64,000 bases of DNA from JBGTFE01 sp036403235 (GCA_036403235.1 DASWRI010000067.1:115090-179089); one strand, 5' to 3'. Positions 25,629 through 35,389 are shown, counted from the first letter of the stretch. Numbers and translations are program-made. The notes: generated by a model from the sequence alone, not told the origin.

Positions 25629-28600
25629 CTAATTCGGGATTCGACCGAATTTGAACGGGTCATAACCGACAGCGTCTTTAATCCGCTCAATCTGCGCAGG
25701 ATTCAGCACCATTTCGCCCGGCGCAAGCATTGACGGCAGCGTGTCTCGGCCCGTAAATGCTCCGGCCAGCATTCCGTTCCGGCGTTTGAAATCGCTGTAC
25801 TGGCGCATAAAGCCGGAGTCCCTATAAACGCCGCCCGCGAATTCCGGTTTTAATTTACCTTGGACAATATTTGCCTGTGCCGCGACGCCCGCGAATTCCT
25901 TGATTTGTTTAATCAGCAAATCGGCTTCGACAAGTTTTTGGTCAATTTGAGTCTTGGCGATATTCCGGTATTTTTTGCTTTGAAAATCGATTCCGAAGCC
26001 CGAGGCGATTTGCGCGCGAAGCTCATCGGCGCGCGCCGATGAGCCGGTCGGGTCGCCCAGAATCGCATTTTTGTCGGCGGCGAGCGAACGCAGCTCTTCA
26101 AAGGCTTTGGCAAAGCCTTCCTGCAGCTTCGGCATATTTTCCTTTTTGTCGATTTTTCGTTTCGGGTCGCCCATAAACAAACCGGCAATCGCGCCGGCCG
26201 CCGCGCCGATTGCCGCGCCCCACGGACCGCCGACCATCATTCCGATCGACATTCCCGTTCCGGCCATCGAAATGACGTTTCCGACGAGCCCGCCAATCAT
26301 TCCGCCGATAATATTCGCGGCCATTCCGGCAATCGCAACGCCGCCGGCCAGCGCTCCGCCGCCGCTTCCGCTTGAGCCGCGAGCCGATTCCGGCGTAGCT
26401 GCGCCCGGTGCCGATGAACTGCCGCCGCCCAGACCGAAGAGACTGCGAATATTGCTGAAATTAAACGAACCGCTGCTGCTGCTGCTTGAGCCGAGCCTTG
26501 GTCCGGCGACGCCGCCGGAGCCCGACGAATTCGGATTAAAATTAGGCGTTGCGGTGACGTTGCTGCCGCCGCCTAAAATTTGATTGATTATGTTTCCGAA
26601 ACTGAAACCGCCGCCCGAAGAGCTCGAACTCTGCCCGGTCAGGAATTTCATTATTTTCGACGTAATCAGCTCGGCCGCCATATCGAGCAGCATCTTTTTG
26701 AAACGGTCGAGAATGCTCTTGAAGAAACCGCCCCAGCCGTCGTCGAGAAGCGTTTGCAGCGAATCGCGGACGACGCCGTAAACATCGTTATATGATTTCT
26801 GCCATTGACGCTGAGCGTCGATTTCGGCCGCCAGATTCAAAAGATATTGTTTCTGCGCCGGGTCGAGATTTTTATAATCCTTCTCGATCGTTCGCAGCAT
26901 TTTTTCATATTCGGTCAGCTGGCGGCCGCCGCGCTGAAGCTCGTCAAGCTGGCCGCTCAGACCTTCTTTCAGAGTCTTGAAATCGGCGTTTTTCGTCGCT
27001 TCCGAAACCTCGTTGTAGCCCTGGGCCGCTTCTTTCAGCCGTTTGATTACGTCGTCGATTTTGCCCGCGTCGAAGTCGCCGACGACCGAGCGCAGGACGA
27101 GCCAGTAGCGGACGTATTTGGCAAATTTCTCCACGTCGATTTGATTGCCGGCCGTGAACAGTCCTTTCAAACCGTCGAGCGAGCCCACGCCGAGATTTAA
27201 ATCCTTGATGCCTTCGACCGAGCGCAGAAAATCATTGAGCGGCGATTTTTCGCTGGTTAATTCGAGCTGGCGTTTTTTGAAATCGTCCGTCATATTGTCG
27301 AACGCGTCCGAGACGGATTTTGCGTCCTGACGAAGTTTTTTCGCCCATTCGGCGTTCGCGGCTTTTTCCAGCTCTTCGCGAGTTTTGGGAATGACATTAT
27401 TGAGAATATCGAGCTGCTCGGCGGTCAGCTTGCCGGATTCTTTTAAGAGCCGAACCTGAAGGTCGAATTTTTGCAGCGACGTCATTCCGTCGTCAAACTC
27501 GGCGGAAAGCTCGGCAACTTGCTGGCGCGCCTGTTCTCCGGTCTGGATAAAGCCGTCGATGGATTTATCGACCAAGTCCCACTGCTCGGCCTGTTTTTTC
27601 GCTTCTTCCGGATTGATCGGCGGAACATTGGCAAAAGTGGTCGAGATGCCCTGGCCGGACAATTTCTCGGTAATACTGCGAATCGACGAGTTAATCGATT
27701 CTTTGCGACGGTCGAATTCCTGCAGAACGCGCAAAGCTTCTTTCCGGTCCTCTTCGGCGACGGGAATCGGCGCGGTAATTTCAAAATTCAATTTCTGGCG
27801 AAGCTTTAAGATTTCTTCGGTCTGGCTGACTTCATCGGACAATCCCGAAAGCTGAATCTGCTGCTGCAAAGTCGTGTCGCTCAGGCCGGCAGCCTTCAGC
27901 TGGTTAAGACGATCCTGTTTTTCCAGTATCTGGTTGAGAATCGATGCTTCGGCATCAAACGATTTCAACTCCAGAGATTTTCCGCCGCCGGCCGCGCCCA
28001 TCGTTTTCTGCAAAACACTGTTCGTGTATTCGCGAAATGACGGATATTCTTTGCCTTTATACATCTGCGGCTTTGCACTGTCATAAAGACCCATTGATTT
28101 TTCGCCGCGGCCGTACCACGCCGCCGCCGCCATGCGAATCGCGATTTTTATATCTCCGCCCGCTTTTTGCAGGGCAGTCTTGAGATATTCGCCCATCTGC
28201 CCGTTGAAAACGGCGATTTGCGCTTGAATATCTTTTCTGAAAGCCTCGACCGACATTGATTTTCCGAGCCACTTTTTAGTCCAGGCAGGAATATTGCCTT
28301 CCATAATCTGGAACGCTCCGGTCGCGCCGCTATCGATGTTTTTTATATCGCTTCGACCGCCAGACTCCTGCTGTATCGTGCCTTTGCGCATAGCGTCGAG
28401 GACAGATGCCAAATCGCCGAGTTCGCTTCGTAAATCCTTGACCGCTTTTTTCGCCTCGGTCGCATCTTTTTTGATTCGGCTGACACCGCTTTCTTTCTTC
28501 TCGTCCGGACTGACGATATCGGTATAGGTTTTTTCGAAATCTTTGAGCTGTTTAACCGCCGCCAGGTCGTTTTTCAAATCTTCCTTGGCTTGTTTGGCTT

Positions 28601-31355
28601 TTTGAATCAGGTCGTTTTTATCGACGGCCGAGCTGATTACATTGAACATTCGATTTTGAATGTTTTGTTGATTTACGCTCGTCAAGCCGTCCAGAGCTTT
28701 CCGCAAATTGAAGACTTCGACCGCCGCTCCGGCGGCTTTGCTGGCCGTATTATCGAGCGTCGTGCCGAGATTATTCTGCGCGGTCGTGGTTTTTTGAGCC
28801 GCCGCCGTCAGAATATCGACTTGCTGTGCGGAATAGCCCGCGTTTGTGAAAAATTGTCTTAACTGTTCATTATTTAAGCCGAGCCCCTGCGTCGCCTGCA
28901 GAATCTTCGCGTTATTTTCAATCAGGCTCGTATTAAAATCTTTCAGCTTATCACCGGCCGCGATATTGGACTGGGTCAGATTTCTGACGCTGGCATCATT
29001 TTCATTAATCGCCTGTGTCAGAACCTGCCATTCGTTCGAGTCGGGCGCGACATTGGCGCGCTGCTCATTGAGCTTTATCCGGTCCGCCGCCAGCTGATTG
29101 ATTTGCTCACTGTTAGATTTTAAAGCGATATTTTCGGCCTGAATTTGCCGAATCGCTTCGAGCGAGCCTTCGGCGGCGGTCCGTAATTTTGCTTCGAGAA
29201 GAGCTTTCTGAGCTTCGATATTGGCGCCGATGATTTCATTCAAAACTTCGACTTTCGTTTTCTCATCGACGAGCGTTTTGATGTATTCGGCGGTAACCGG
29301 GTCAAGTCGGCCGAGAATATTGTTAAGCCGGTCGTGGACGTCGCCGCTTTGCGTCTGCGCCTGGCTGACCTCATTTGACGCCGACACCAGGTTCCGAGCC
29401 TCGGATTGCAGAGCCTTATAGCTTTGCAGCGAATCGATGTTAGTTTTAATCGAGTCCAGTGTGACGGCATTTGCTTTACTAATCGCCGATTCCGTGTTGT
29501 AAAACGCGTAGATTACGCCGCCGAGAATCGCAATCAGCGCGGCCCATCCGGCGACAGCCGCGACCGTTACTTCCAGACCGATGAACGCGTTTTGCAGTCC
29601 GAACATCGCGCGGGCGACATTCGAAGCGATAAAAACCAAACCGCTGAGCGAGCTGCCGTAGGAAATTAAAACCTGGATGCCGGCGGCGATATTTACAGCG
29701 TTAAAGGCCACCGCGAGCAGCCCGACGCTGACCGCCGCGGCCGCGAATGTAACCGGATATTGACCGACTAGGCCGATGAAATTAGCAAAACCGAGAACGA
29801 TTGTTGTAAGAGCCGGCGCGATGCTGCCAAAGATTGTCAGACCTAAAGTTTCCGCCTGCGATTTGAGATTTTCCCACGCGCCGCCAAGCCCCTTCGAGCG
29901 AGCCGCCGCGAGTTCGGCCGCCGCATTGTGTCGCTGAACCGCCTGCGACATAGTATCTAAACCGGCTGCGCCCTGGCCGAAGATGATCGTCGCGCCGCGG
30001 ACTGCATCGGCACCGAAAATCGTATTCAGCGCCTGGTCTTTTTGTTCCTGAGAAAGTCCCTTCAATCCGCTTTCAAATTGGGCGATAATATCGCGCATCG
30101 GACGCATTACGCCGGCCTGGTCGTAAATATCGACGTTGAGGCCTTTGATTGCCGCCGCCGCGTCGTTTGTCGGCGATTGGAGACGCTGAAGCATTGTTTT
30201 GAGAGAAGTTCCGGCGTCAGAGCCTTTAATACCCGCGTTCGCCATCTCGGCGATTAAGGCGACCGTCGTTTCAATCGGAATATTCGCGTTATGGAAAACC
30301 GCGCCCGCCTGCTGAAGCGAAGCGGCGACGTCCATGATTTCAGCCGAGGACGCATTCGCAGCGGCCGCCAGTAGGTCAGCCACACGACCCGCTTCCGACG
30401 CCTGCAAACCGAACATATTCAGCGAATTTGCGGTAATTTCGGCGGCGGCGGCGGCGCTGATATTGGCGGCCGTCGCGAGCTGCAAAGTTCCTTTTGCGGC
30501 TGCCATCGCCTGCTCGACCGACATTCCGGCTTTTCCGAGCTCGGTCATCGCTTCGGCGGCATCGGCAGCGGACATTCCAGGCAGACTCAAGTCGTTTCCT
30601 AGCTGTACCGCTATGCCGTCCGCTTTCTGCATTTCGGCCGCCGTCGCGCCCGTCACGGCCTGAAGCATATTCATCGACGCCTGGTATTTCGCGCCGATAT
30701 CGAGAATGGCGTACACGCCGGCGACTGCGGTCGAACTTGCAATCGCAGTTCCGACGAGCCCGGCAATATCGCCCGCGCCGTATTTACCGGCTTTCGTAAT
30801 TGCCAGTTGAGCTTTTTGGCGCTCGATGCGCTGGTATTCCTGAAACTCGCGCCGTTTCTGAGCTTCGACGCCGCGGGCGGCAATTTCCGCCTGTTTCATC
30901 TGGCTTCGCGCGGATATTTCGGCGATTCTTTGTTTTGATTTTTCGGAATCCTCGAAAACTTTCAGCCCGACTTTCGACGACTGCGTTTGCCGGCGCGCGA
31001 GTTCCTCATTGAGACGGGACTGTGTCTGAACGCTTATTTCCGTAATTTTCTGTTTGGATTTTTCCGCGCTCTCGAATTGACGCAGTTCGGATTGTTTTGC
31101 CTGGGTAATCTGCTTGGCAGTTTCTTCGGCGAGACGCGCCTGCGAGCGGGCGTTAACTTCGCTGATGCGGGCGGATTCTTTCGACATCCGGACGAAATCC
31201 TGCATCTGCCGCGTGTCGATGCTCGAAGAGCCGCCCGCTGTGAACTGCCGGGCGGCTCGATTGTTGAGAGCGTCTAAACCTTTGCCTAAAGAGGCGATTT
31301 CGGCTTTTGCCTGGCTCCCGTCTAACCTGACGATTATTGGTACTAATTTCGCCAT
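25629..31355 (-). CDS. tail tape measure protein with lytic transglycosylase domain
   Basis: At 1908 residues it is the longest gene of the window and predicts a tail of siphovirus length. Residues about 20-170 are coiled coil (repeats of EKSKQKI and EELARRQ). At about 195-520 is the TP901-type tape-measure core (TELGKAGMSVEQAM, NAGIKGSDAGTSLKTMLQRL). Several membrane-like helices lie at about 520-620. An SLT transglycosylase domain sits at about 985-1110, with the catalytic Glu in QQESGGRSD and TGAFQIM. Coiled coil and glycine-rich segments follow, and the end is the usual LAPGEMVLNPAQIERI. The domain probably opens peptidoglycan during DNA entry. Confidence 0.93.
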   Translation of the reverse strand: MAKLVPIIVRLDGSQAKAEIASLGKGLDALNNRAARQFTAGGSSSIDTRQMQDFVRMSKESARISEVNARSQARLAEETAKQITQAKQSELRQFESAEKSKQKITEISVQTQSRLNEELARRQTQSSKVGLKVFEDSEKSKQRIAEISARSQMKQAEIAARGVEAQKRREFQEYQRIERQKAQLAITKAGKYGAGDIAGLVGTAIASSTAVAGVYAILDIGAKYQASMNMLQAVTGATAAEMQKADGIAVQLGNDLSLPGMSAADAAEAMTELGKAGMSVEQAMAAAKGTLQLATAANISAAAAAEITANSLNMFGLQASEAGRVADLLAAAANASSAEIMDVAASLQQAGAVFHNANIPIETTVALIAEMANAGIKGSDAGTSLKTMLQRLQSPTNDAAAAIKGLNVDIYDQAGVMRPMRDIIAQFESGLKGLSQEQKDQALNTIFGADAVRGATIIFGQGAAGLDTMSQAVQRHNAAAELAAARSKGLGGAWENLKSQAETLGLTIFGSIAPALTTIVLGFANFIGLVGQYPVTFAAAAVSVGLLAVAFNAVNIAAGIQVLISYGSSLSGLVFIASNVARAMFGLQNAFIGLEVTVAAVAGWAALIAILGGVIYAFYNTESAISKANAVTLDSIKTNIDSLQSYKALQSEARNLVSASNEVSQAQTQSGDVHDRLNNILGRLDPVTAEYIKTLVDEKTKVEVLNEIIGANIEAQKALLEAKLRTAAEGSLEAIRQIQAENIALKSNSEQINQLAADRIKLNEQRANVAPDSNEWQVLTQAINENDASVRNLTQSNIAAGDKLKDFNTSLIENNAKILQATQGLGLNNEQLRQFFTNAGYSAQQVDILTAAAQKTTTAQNNLGTTLDNTASKAAGAAVEVFNLRKALDGLTSVNQQNIQNRMFNVISSAVDKNDLIQKAKQAKEDLKNDLAAVKQLKDFEKTYTDIVSPDEKKESGVSRIKKDATEAKKAVKDLRSELGDLASVLDAMRKGTIQQESGGRSDIKNIDSGATGAFQIMEGNIPAWTKKWLGKSMSVEAFRKDIQAQIAVFNGQMGEYLKTALQKAGGDIKIAIRMAAAAWYGRGEKSMGLYDSAKPQMYKGKEYPSFREYTNSVLQKTMGAAGGGKSLELKSFDAEASILNQILEKQDRLNQLKAAGLSDTTLQQQIQLSGLSDEVSQTEEILKLRQKLNFEITAPIPVAEEDRKEALRVLQEFDRRKESINSSIRSITEKLSGQGISTTFANVPPINPEEAKKQAEQWDLVDKSIDGFIQTGEQARQQVAELSAEFDDGMTSLQKFDLQVRLLKESGKLTAEQLDILNNVIPKTREELEKAANAEWAKKLRQDAKSVSDAFDNMTDDFKKRQLELTSEKSPLNDFLRSVEGIKDLNLGVGSLDGLKGLFTAGNQIDVEKFAKYVRYWLVLRSVVGDFDAGKIDDVIKRLKEAAQGYNEVSEATKNADFKTLKEGLSGQLDELQRGGRQLTEYEKMLRTIEKDYKNLDPAQKQYLLNLAAEIDAQRQWQKSYNDVYGVVRDSLQTLLDDGWGGFFKSILDRFKKMLLDMAAELITSKIMKFLTGQSSSSSGGGFSFGNIINQILGGGSNVTATPNFNPNSSGSGGVAGPRLGSSSSSSGSFNFSNIRSLFGLGGGSSSAPGAATPESARGSSGSGGGALAGGVAIAGMAANIIGGMIGGLVGNVISMAGTGMSIGMMVGGPWGAAIGAAAGAIAGLFMGDPKRKIDKKENMPKLQEGFAKAFEELRSLAADKNAILGDPTGSSARADELRAQIASGFGIDFQSKKYRNIAKTQIDQKLVEADLLIKQIKEFAGVAAQANIVQGKLKPEFAGGVYRDSGFMRQYSDFKRRNGMLAGAFTGRDTLPSMLAPGEMVLNPAQIERIKDAVGYDPFKFGRIPN

Positions 31356-31364
31356 AGCGCCGTT

Positions 31365-31808
31365 TTATTGGAGAAAACCACCGGCTACGATGCCGAGCTT
31401 GATTTGAATATTTCGTTCGAAATCGCGCTCGATTTTTCGCCAGTAAACAAATAAATCCCATTTCCAAAGCTCGAAGTCGGAAGGACGAAGTTTTTCTCCG
31501 GCGTGAAATTTATCGGCCATCTCTTCAATCTGCCCGCAGACGAATTCAGATTCCTCATTGGAAACGTTTTCGTGTTCGTCGTCGCCTTCGCTGTTTTCCG
31601 GCAAAGGCGGAAGCTGGCAGCGTCGCGAGCATCCGGGCGACGCTTCCTCGAACATTTCCTCAATCGTCCAGTTCGGCTCGCCCACGCCGTCGATTCGCTC
31701 ACAAAACTCCGGACCCGGGCAGCGAACCACAATACCTGTTCCGCCTTGTAATTGCTCGCCGTAGCGCCGGGCCAGAGTTTCAAAAATCGCCGGCTTTAGT
31801 AACTCGAC
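31365..31808 (-). CDS. tail assembly chaperone, -1 frame part (GT-like)
   Basis: This frame is open upstream into the end of the first chaperone gene without a good start of its own, and is reached by a -1 shift at 31808-31814. The shifted product would have 236 residues from the first frame plus 147 from this one (383 total), beginning VELLKPAIFETLARRYGE. The part contains ELWKWDLFVYWRKIERDFER, resembling other tail chaperone T parts. It lies directly before the tape-measure gene, as in lambda G/GT. A frame at 31385-31783 in the other phase looks non-coding. Confidence 0.78.
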   Translation of the reverse strand, partial: VELLKPAIFETLARRYGEQLQGGTGIVVRCPGPEFCERIDGVGEPNWTIEEMFEEASPGCSRRCQLPPLPENSEGDDEHENVSNEESEFVCGQIEEMADKFHAGEKLRPSDFELWKWDLFVYWRKIERDFERNIQIKLGIVAGGFLQ

Positions 31809-32515
31809 TTTTTTGTCTGCGATTGCAGATTCGCTTCAAACCGTTCCCGCATCGCAAGCACTTTCAAATGCGCCGCCGGATTCGCGTCACACTGCACTTT
31901 GAGTTCGTCATACAGAGCGCAAATCGCTTCCCACGTTTCGCGCATAAATCTGCCTTCGCGGCCTTTCTTGAAAATCGCGCCGACGGTTATCGCGCGGAAT
32001 TTTCCGATCTGGTCGCTGTTTTTCGGCGGAAAATCGAAGTCTAAAAGCGTTTCCTCGCCGTTGAAAGCTGCTTTGAGCGTGATGAGATTATTCGCTTTTG
32101 CTTGGCCGAATTTTCGTTTGCCGAGAATTTTAGTTTCTTCTTTAACGACGACGTCGCAGTCGAGCAGGGCATTGACCACCGCCGCCCGTTCCTCGTCGTC
32201 GAAATCTTCGCGCCAATTGTCGGGAAGCTCGCCGTCGAAACCGTCAATCAGCTGGATTCGTTCCTCGAAAAACCAGCGCGATGCCGGAATCGCATTCGTT
32301 TTGAAAAGCTGGTTGTTTTTGTTCTTGCTGATAACCTGCGTTTCGGAAAGCTTATCGTATTCGAATAAATCCGCGTCGGGCAGGCCTTCGACCGCAAATG
32401 TTAAGACATAGCGATTCTCGTCGTCCTCGCCCTCGAACTTAAATTCCTGGCGCGCGTCTTTGTCGTAAGCTGCTTTTGCAGCCGAATTCTGGTCGTTATT
32501 TTCAAATTCACTCAT
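31796..32515 (-). CDS. tail assembly chaperone (G-like)
   Basis: The 239-residue acidic protein lies between the tail tube gene and the tape measure, the position of lambda gpG. It ends a few codons after a slippery sequence, so most ribosomes make this short form and a minority the GT fusion. Visible segments include GLPDADLFEYDKLSETQVIS and NNLITLKAAFNGEETLLDFD. The chaperone coats the tape measure while the tail tube polymerises. Recognition rests mainly on position, size and frameshift. Confidence 0.72.
   Translation of the reverse strand: MSEFENNDQNSAAKAAYDKDARQEFKFEGEDDENRYVLTFAVEGLPDADLFEYDKLSETQVISKNKNNQLFKTNAIPASRWFFEERIQLIDGFDGELPDNWREDFDDEERAAVVNALLDCDVVVKEETKILGKRKFGQAKANNLITLKAAFNGEETLLDFDFPPKNSDQIGKFRAITVGAIFKKGREGRFMRETWEAICALYDELKVQCDANPAAHLKVLAMRERFEANLQSQTKKSSY
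31808..31814 (-). promoter_or_regulatory. programmed -1 frameshift site A AAA AAG
   Basis: On the minus strand the heptamer A AAA AAG, read in the phase of the first chaperone frame, is the same slippery site used by E. coli dnaX. It lies four codons before the zero-frame stop (31796-31798), and the -1 frame is open for 147 further codons. Confidence 0.85.
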
Positions 32516-32606
32516 AAAAATTTTTATTTTCCTGTGGTATTTAATTTGGTCGGCGACAAATCTTTTTAGACGTGCCGCCGCCGAGAAAAAGAATAAAACT
32601 CGGGCA

Positions 32607-33653
32607 TTAGGCCGGAGTCGCGTATTGAGTCGTCACGCTGACAATCTTGTTGTCCGCTTCGTTGTAAAACGCGTCGGGCGAGATTTCCAGCGTCGTAAAG
32701 CCGTTTTTACTGCCGAGGTCAACGGATTTGTAGAAGGCGAGATGCATCACGATTTCGAACATATTTTTATATGCGCCGGTGATGGTCTTGCCGTACATAC
32801 CCATTTTGAGATTGAGTTCGGTCTGCGCCCGCAGAAGCGCCAGCTCCGGCGCGGAATCTTCGAGCCAGATGACATATTTGCTGCCGTATTTGCGTTTCCC
32901 GAAAAGATGGTACGAGCGAATCTGGCCGCTGTCAGGATCGTTCGCGGTGAAAAAGCGTTTGCATCCGGGGTCGTAGCCGACTTTCTGGTCGGCGGCGTTA
33001 TCGACGTCGAACATAAACGACTGCAAGCCGCAGGCGTAAGTTTTGGCCACCGTGTTGGGCGTCGCTGCCAATGCGCGGGCGATTTCGCTCATCGTATTTT
33101 TGAGATAATACTTTCCGGTTTCCTTGACTATGTCGACATCTTCGCCGAGTAGCTGCTGGCCCGAGCCTCGGAAATTTCCGGCGACGTTCAGCTTGCCGGA
33201 TTCTTCGCCCTTGAAAGTCGCTTTTTCGAGCATACAGGACGGATACAGCGCGTCGTGCCGGTCGCCGCATTGTTCGCCCATCCAGTAAACCGGAAGCTGG
33301 CGAGAAGCGGCGTCCTGCGGAGTAAATACGTTTTTCGTAACTCCCGCAGTCGGCGAAGTCGTAACCTTTTGACCGAACGCGGCCAGAAGTAACCGTGTCA
33401 GCATCAACATCGTCGGGTCAATCGAGAACGGGATTTCGGCGTCGTGACTTTCAATCCACTGCTCGGTCCCCCAATCCGTTCCGGTCGATTGTCCTTCGTT
33501 GTTGGCCGTGTTGACGGTGTATTTCGCCGATTGCTGGTCGGTCGTAACAAATTTAATGAGCTCGGCCGGCGGCGAGCCGTCGTCCGTGTAGTTGGACATC
33601 GGCGTATCGCCGATGCCGTAAATCCAATTCGATTGATTAAGTGGCGGTGCCAT
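32607..33653 (-). CDS. major tail tube protein
   Basis: The 348-residue protein lies upstream of the chaperone pair and downstream of the tail-completion genes, as expected for a siphovirus tail tube gene. Features are a beta-rich fold with KATFKGEESGKLNVAGNFRG and a C-terminal EISPDAFYNEADNKIVSVTT. It lacks cysteine clusters and membrane segments. A purine-rich AAGGAG site precedes the ATG. The call rests on position, size and general fold. Confidence 0.65.
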   Translation of the reverse strand: MAPPLNQSNWIYGIGDTPMSNYTDDGSPPAELIKFVTTDQQSAKYTVNTANNEGQSTGTDWGTEQWIESHDAEIPFSIDPTMLMLTRLLLAAFGQKVTTSPTAGVTKNVFTPQDAASRQLPVYWMGEQCGDRHDALYPSCMLEKATFKGEESGKLNVAGNFRGSGQQLLGEDVDIVKETGKYYLKNTMSEIARALAATPNTVAKTYACGLQSFMFDVDNAADQKVGYDPGCKRFFTANDPDSGQIRSYHLFGKRKYGSKYVIWLEDSAPELALLRAQTELNLKMGMYGKTITGAYKNMFEIVMHLAFYKSVDLGSKNGFTTLEISPDAFYNEADNKIVSVTTQYATPA

Positions 33654-33700
33654 AATTTATCTCCTTAACGAAAAATTTTCCTAAACCACGAACGGATTTT

Positions 33701-34117
33701 TTAACCCTGTTCCTTTTCTTCTGTTTCCTCTCCCGATTTTTCGTCAGAGGGTGTTTCCGCAGCATCAGCGCCGTCCGCGGCTTTTGCCGGCAGCTTGGCA
33801 GCTTGCAGAATCGCTTCGGCAACGGCTTTTTTATCGGCGAGTTTTTCCGGCTCGCTGATATTAAATTCCTTCGCCTTGGCATTGAGAACGTCGCGTTTGA
33901 GCTTCATCAAGCTGGCTAAAGTCATAGCCTCCGGCTCGGTTTCTTCAAACTCGACAAAATAATCGTATGAGCGCAAAAGCACGTCGGCCCATTTCTTTTC
34001 GATATGGAAAGGCGCGTCTGACGGCTTGAACGTTCGTGAAAAATCCATCCCGATTTCGATTGTAAAATCGACTTTCGGCGCGTTTGCTGATAAAGCTAAA
34101 GTTTTTGTTTTAGACAT
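33701..34117 (-). CDS. phage protein with SAP/HeH-like helical motif
   Basis: The 138-residue protein begins with a short beta-rich part. At about 70-110 it has a helix-extended-loop-helix pattern (KRDVLNAKAKEFNISEPEKL followed by DKKAVAEAILQAAK) like the SAP/HeH/LEM-type motifs seen in phage proteins. The tail is acidic and low complexity. The role is unknown; it sits between the tail-completion gene and the tail tube gene. Confidence 0.6.
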   Translation of the reverse strand: MSKTKTLALSANAPKVDFTIEIGMDFSRTFKPSDAPFHIEKKWADVLLRSYDYFVEFEETEPEAMTLASLMKLKRDVLNAKAKEFNISEPEKLADKKAVAEAILQAAKLPAKAADGADAAETPSDEKSGEETEEKEQG

Positions 34118-34126
34118 ATTTTCTCC

Positions 34127-34621
34127 CTAACAACGATGAATATTGACGACTAACTGGCCGCCGCCGAAATGCAGAAAACCGCCTGCATCGATTAAACCGA
34201 TTGGGCGAAACTCGACGTATTCGGTCGTCACCTCGTCCTCTTCATCTTCAAATTCCCAGACGGGACTTTCCGTATCCAAATCAGCCAGCCGCCGGGCGAT
34301 TCTCTCAATCGTCAGCTGCCAATCGTCCTCACTATTTTCGGCTTCAGTTCCGGCAACGTAGCCTTTGAAGCCGAGAATTTCAAAAATATACTGCTCGAAC
34401 GGGACGCTCTTGCTCCGCGGCTTGTAACCAGTCCGGCGTGCGATAAAAGCCAGCGTAACCGGCGTCATTTCGCCGTTGATTTCAACTTCGTGCGTGAAAT
34501 GTCCCGCCCATTTCGAGCGGTCGCCGGTAAAAGGATTGCGGCGGATTTTCCTGGCGGTCGGGCAAATCGCCCAGATTTCCGCGAGAATTTTTTCCCTTAC
34601 CTTTTTTTCCGTTAACGCCAT
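34127..34621 (-). CDS. phage tail completion-like protein
   Basis: The 164-residue protein overlaps the preceding gene by 10 bases. The N-terminal helix (KKVREKILAEIWAICPTARK) and a mixed beta region (FEQYIFEILGFKGYVAGTEA) are seen. Position between the HK97-gp10-like gene and the tail tube gene suggests a tail terminator or completion role. No family is recognised with certainty. Confidence 0.55.
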   Translation of the reverse strand: MALTEKKVREKILAEIWAICPTARKIRRNPFTGDRSKWAGHFTHEVEINGEMTPVTLAFIARRTGYKPRSKSVPFEQYIFEILGFKGYVAGTEAENSEDDWQLTIERIARRLADLDTESPVWEFEDEEDEVTTEYVEFRPIGLIDAGGFLHFGGGQLVVNIHRC

Positions 34622-35013
34622 TCTTCTTCCATCCGGCCTTCGACTTTTTCAGCGATTTCCGGTATTGCCAGCTCAACAGCGGGCTCGGTAAACGGCCGGT
34701 CGCGTTTTTCCTGCAAAATATTGCCGTAATCGATATCGGAATTGATTTGCGCTTCGTCCATCGAAAGCGCGATGACATCGAAGGAGCCGACTAAATCTTT
34801 CGAGTTAATTCCCGGCGCTTCGCCTTCCTCTGAGGCCGGTCGAACGGTGTTGTCGCGGTGCTTATACGGATTGCCGTGTTTCGGCTCGTTCATCAAACCG
34901 ACGATTTTCTCGTGAATAATTTCCGCGCCTTCATACGCGACGCCCGCGAGCATCACGTCGACATCGACGACGGCGAAAGGATTAAACTGAACCTCGGCTG
35001 AAAAAAAACTCAT
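34612..35013 (-). CDS. phage head-tail connector, HK97 gp10-like by position
   Basis: The start at 35013 lies 4 bases after the preceding stop; a longer frame from 35256 overlaps that gene and its first 81 residues look non-coding. The 133-residue product contains AEIIHEKIVGLMNEPKHGNPYKHRDNTVR-type helical sequence and SFDVIALSMDEAQI. The pattern (a helix, then a basic G-N-P-Y-K segment, then a helix ending EKVEGRMEEEW) resembles HK97 gp10-type minor proteins. Confidence 0.6.
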   Translation of the reverse strand: MSFFSAEVQFNPFAVVDVDVMLAGVAYEGAEIIHEKIVGLMNEPKHGNPYKHRDNTVRPASEEGEAPGINSKDLVGSFDVIALSMDEAQINSDIDYGNILQEKRDRPFTEPAVELAIPEIAEKVEGRMEEEWR

Positions 35014-35017
35014 CGTA

Positions 35018-35389
35018 TTACTCCGGCGAGAAGCTCTGGCCTGTGCGTTTGTAGGAAAGTTTCCACCACGGCTCTTCGCCTTCGGGCGGAACTTTGCCGT
35101 CGCCGCCTTCGCCGTCATCATCCTGCAGCTCGTAAACTCGGCCGCTGACGCTGAAATAGCCGGACAGTTCGAGCTTTTTGGCGAAATCCGTATCCGGCGC
35201 GGCAACCAGAAGTTTTTTCTGTTTGGTGTCGAGATACCAGCCGCCGCTGATTTCAAGCTTTACGCTGAAAACTTCTTCGTCGCCGTCGCCGGCGAGCAGA
35301 TAGCAAACCGGGCTTTCCGGATAGAAAATCTCGCGCAGGGCGTCGAATTCCAGCTTTTTCGCAGCGATAATTTCACCAAGAATCGACAT
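35018..35389 (-). CDS. phage head-closure candidate
   Basis: The 123-residue acidic protein has a helical start (ILGEIIAAKKLEFDALREIF) followed by beta-strands (EEVFSVKLEISGGWYLDTKQ). Its position between the adaptor-like gene and the gp10-like gene fits a head-tail joining or stopper protein. No family is certain. Confidence 0.5.
   Translation of the reverse strand: MSILGEIIAAKKLEFDALREIFYPESPVCYLLAGDGDEEVFSVKLEISGGWYLDTKQKKLLVAAPDTDFAKKLELSGYFSVSGRVYELQDDDGEGGDGKVPPEGEEPWWKLSYKRTGQSFSPE

Noticed and set aside
26071..26583. 170-codon proline-rich plus frame inside the tape measure gene
   Set aside because: It is the mirror of the glycine/alanine-rich tape measure segment; there is no ribosome site or independent support.
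31385..31783. 132-codon minus frame overlapping the chaperone extension
   Set aside because: Its sequence is basic and random in character, while the overlapping -1 frame continues the chaperone gene through a slippery site.
34612..35256. 214-residue version of the gp10-like gene
   Set aside because: The first 81 residues overlap the preceding gene almost fully and look non-coding; ATG 35013 gives clean spacing.
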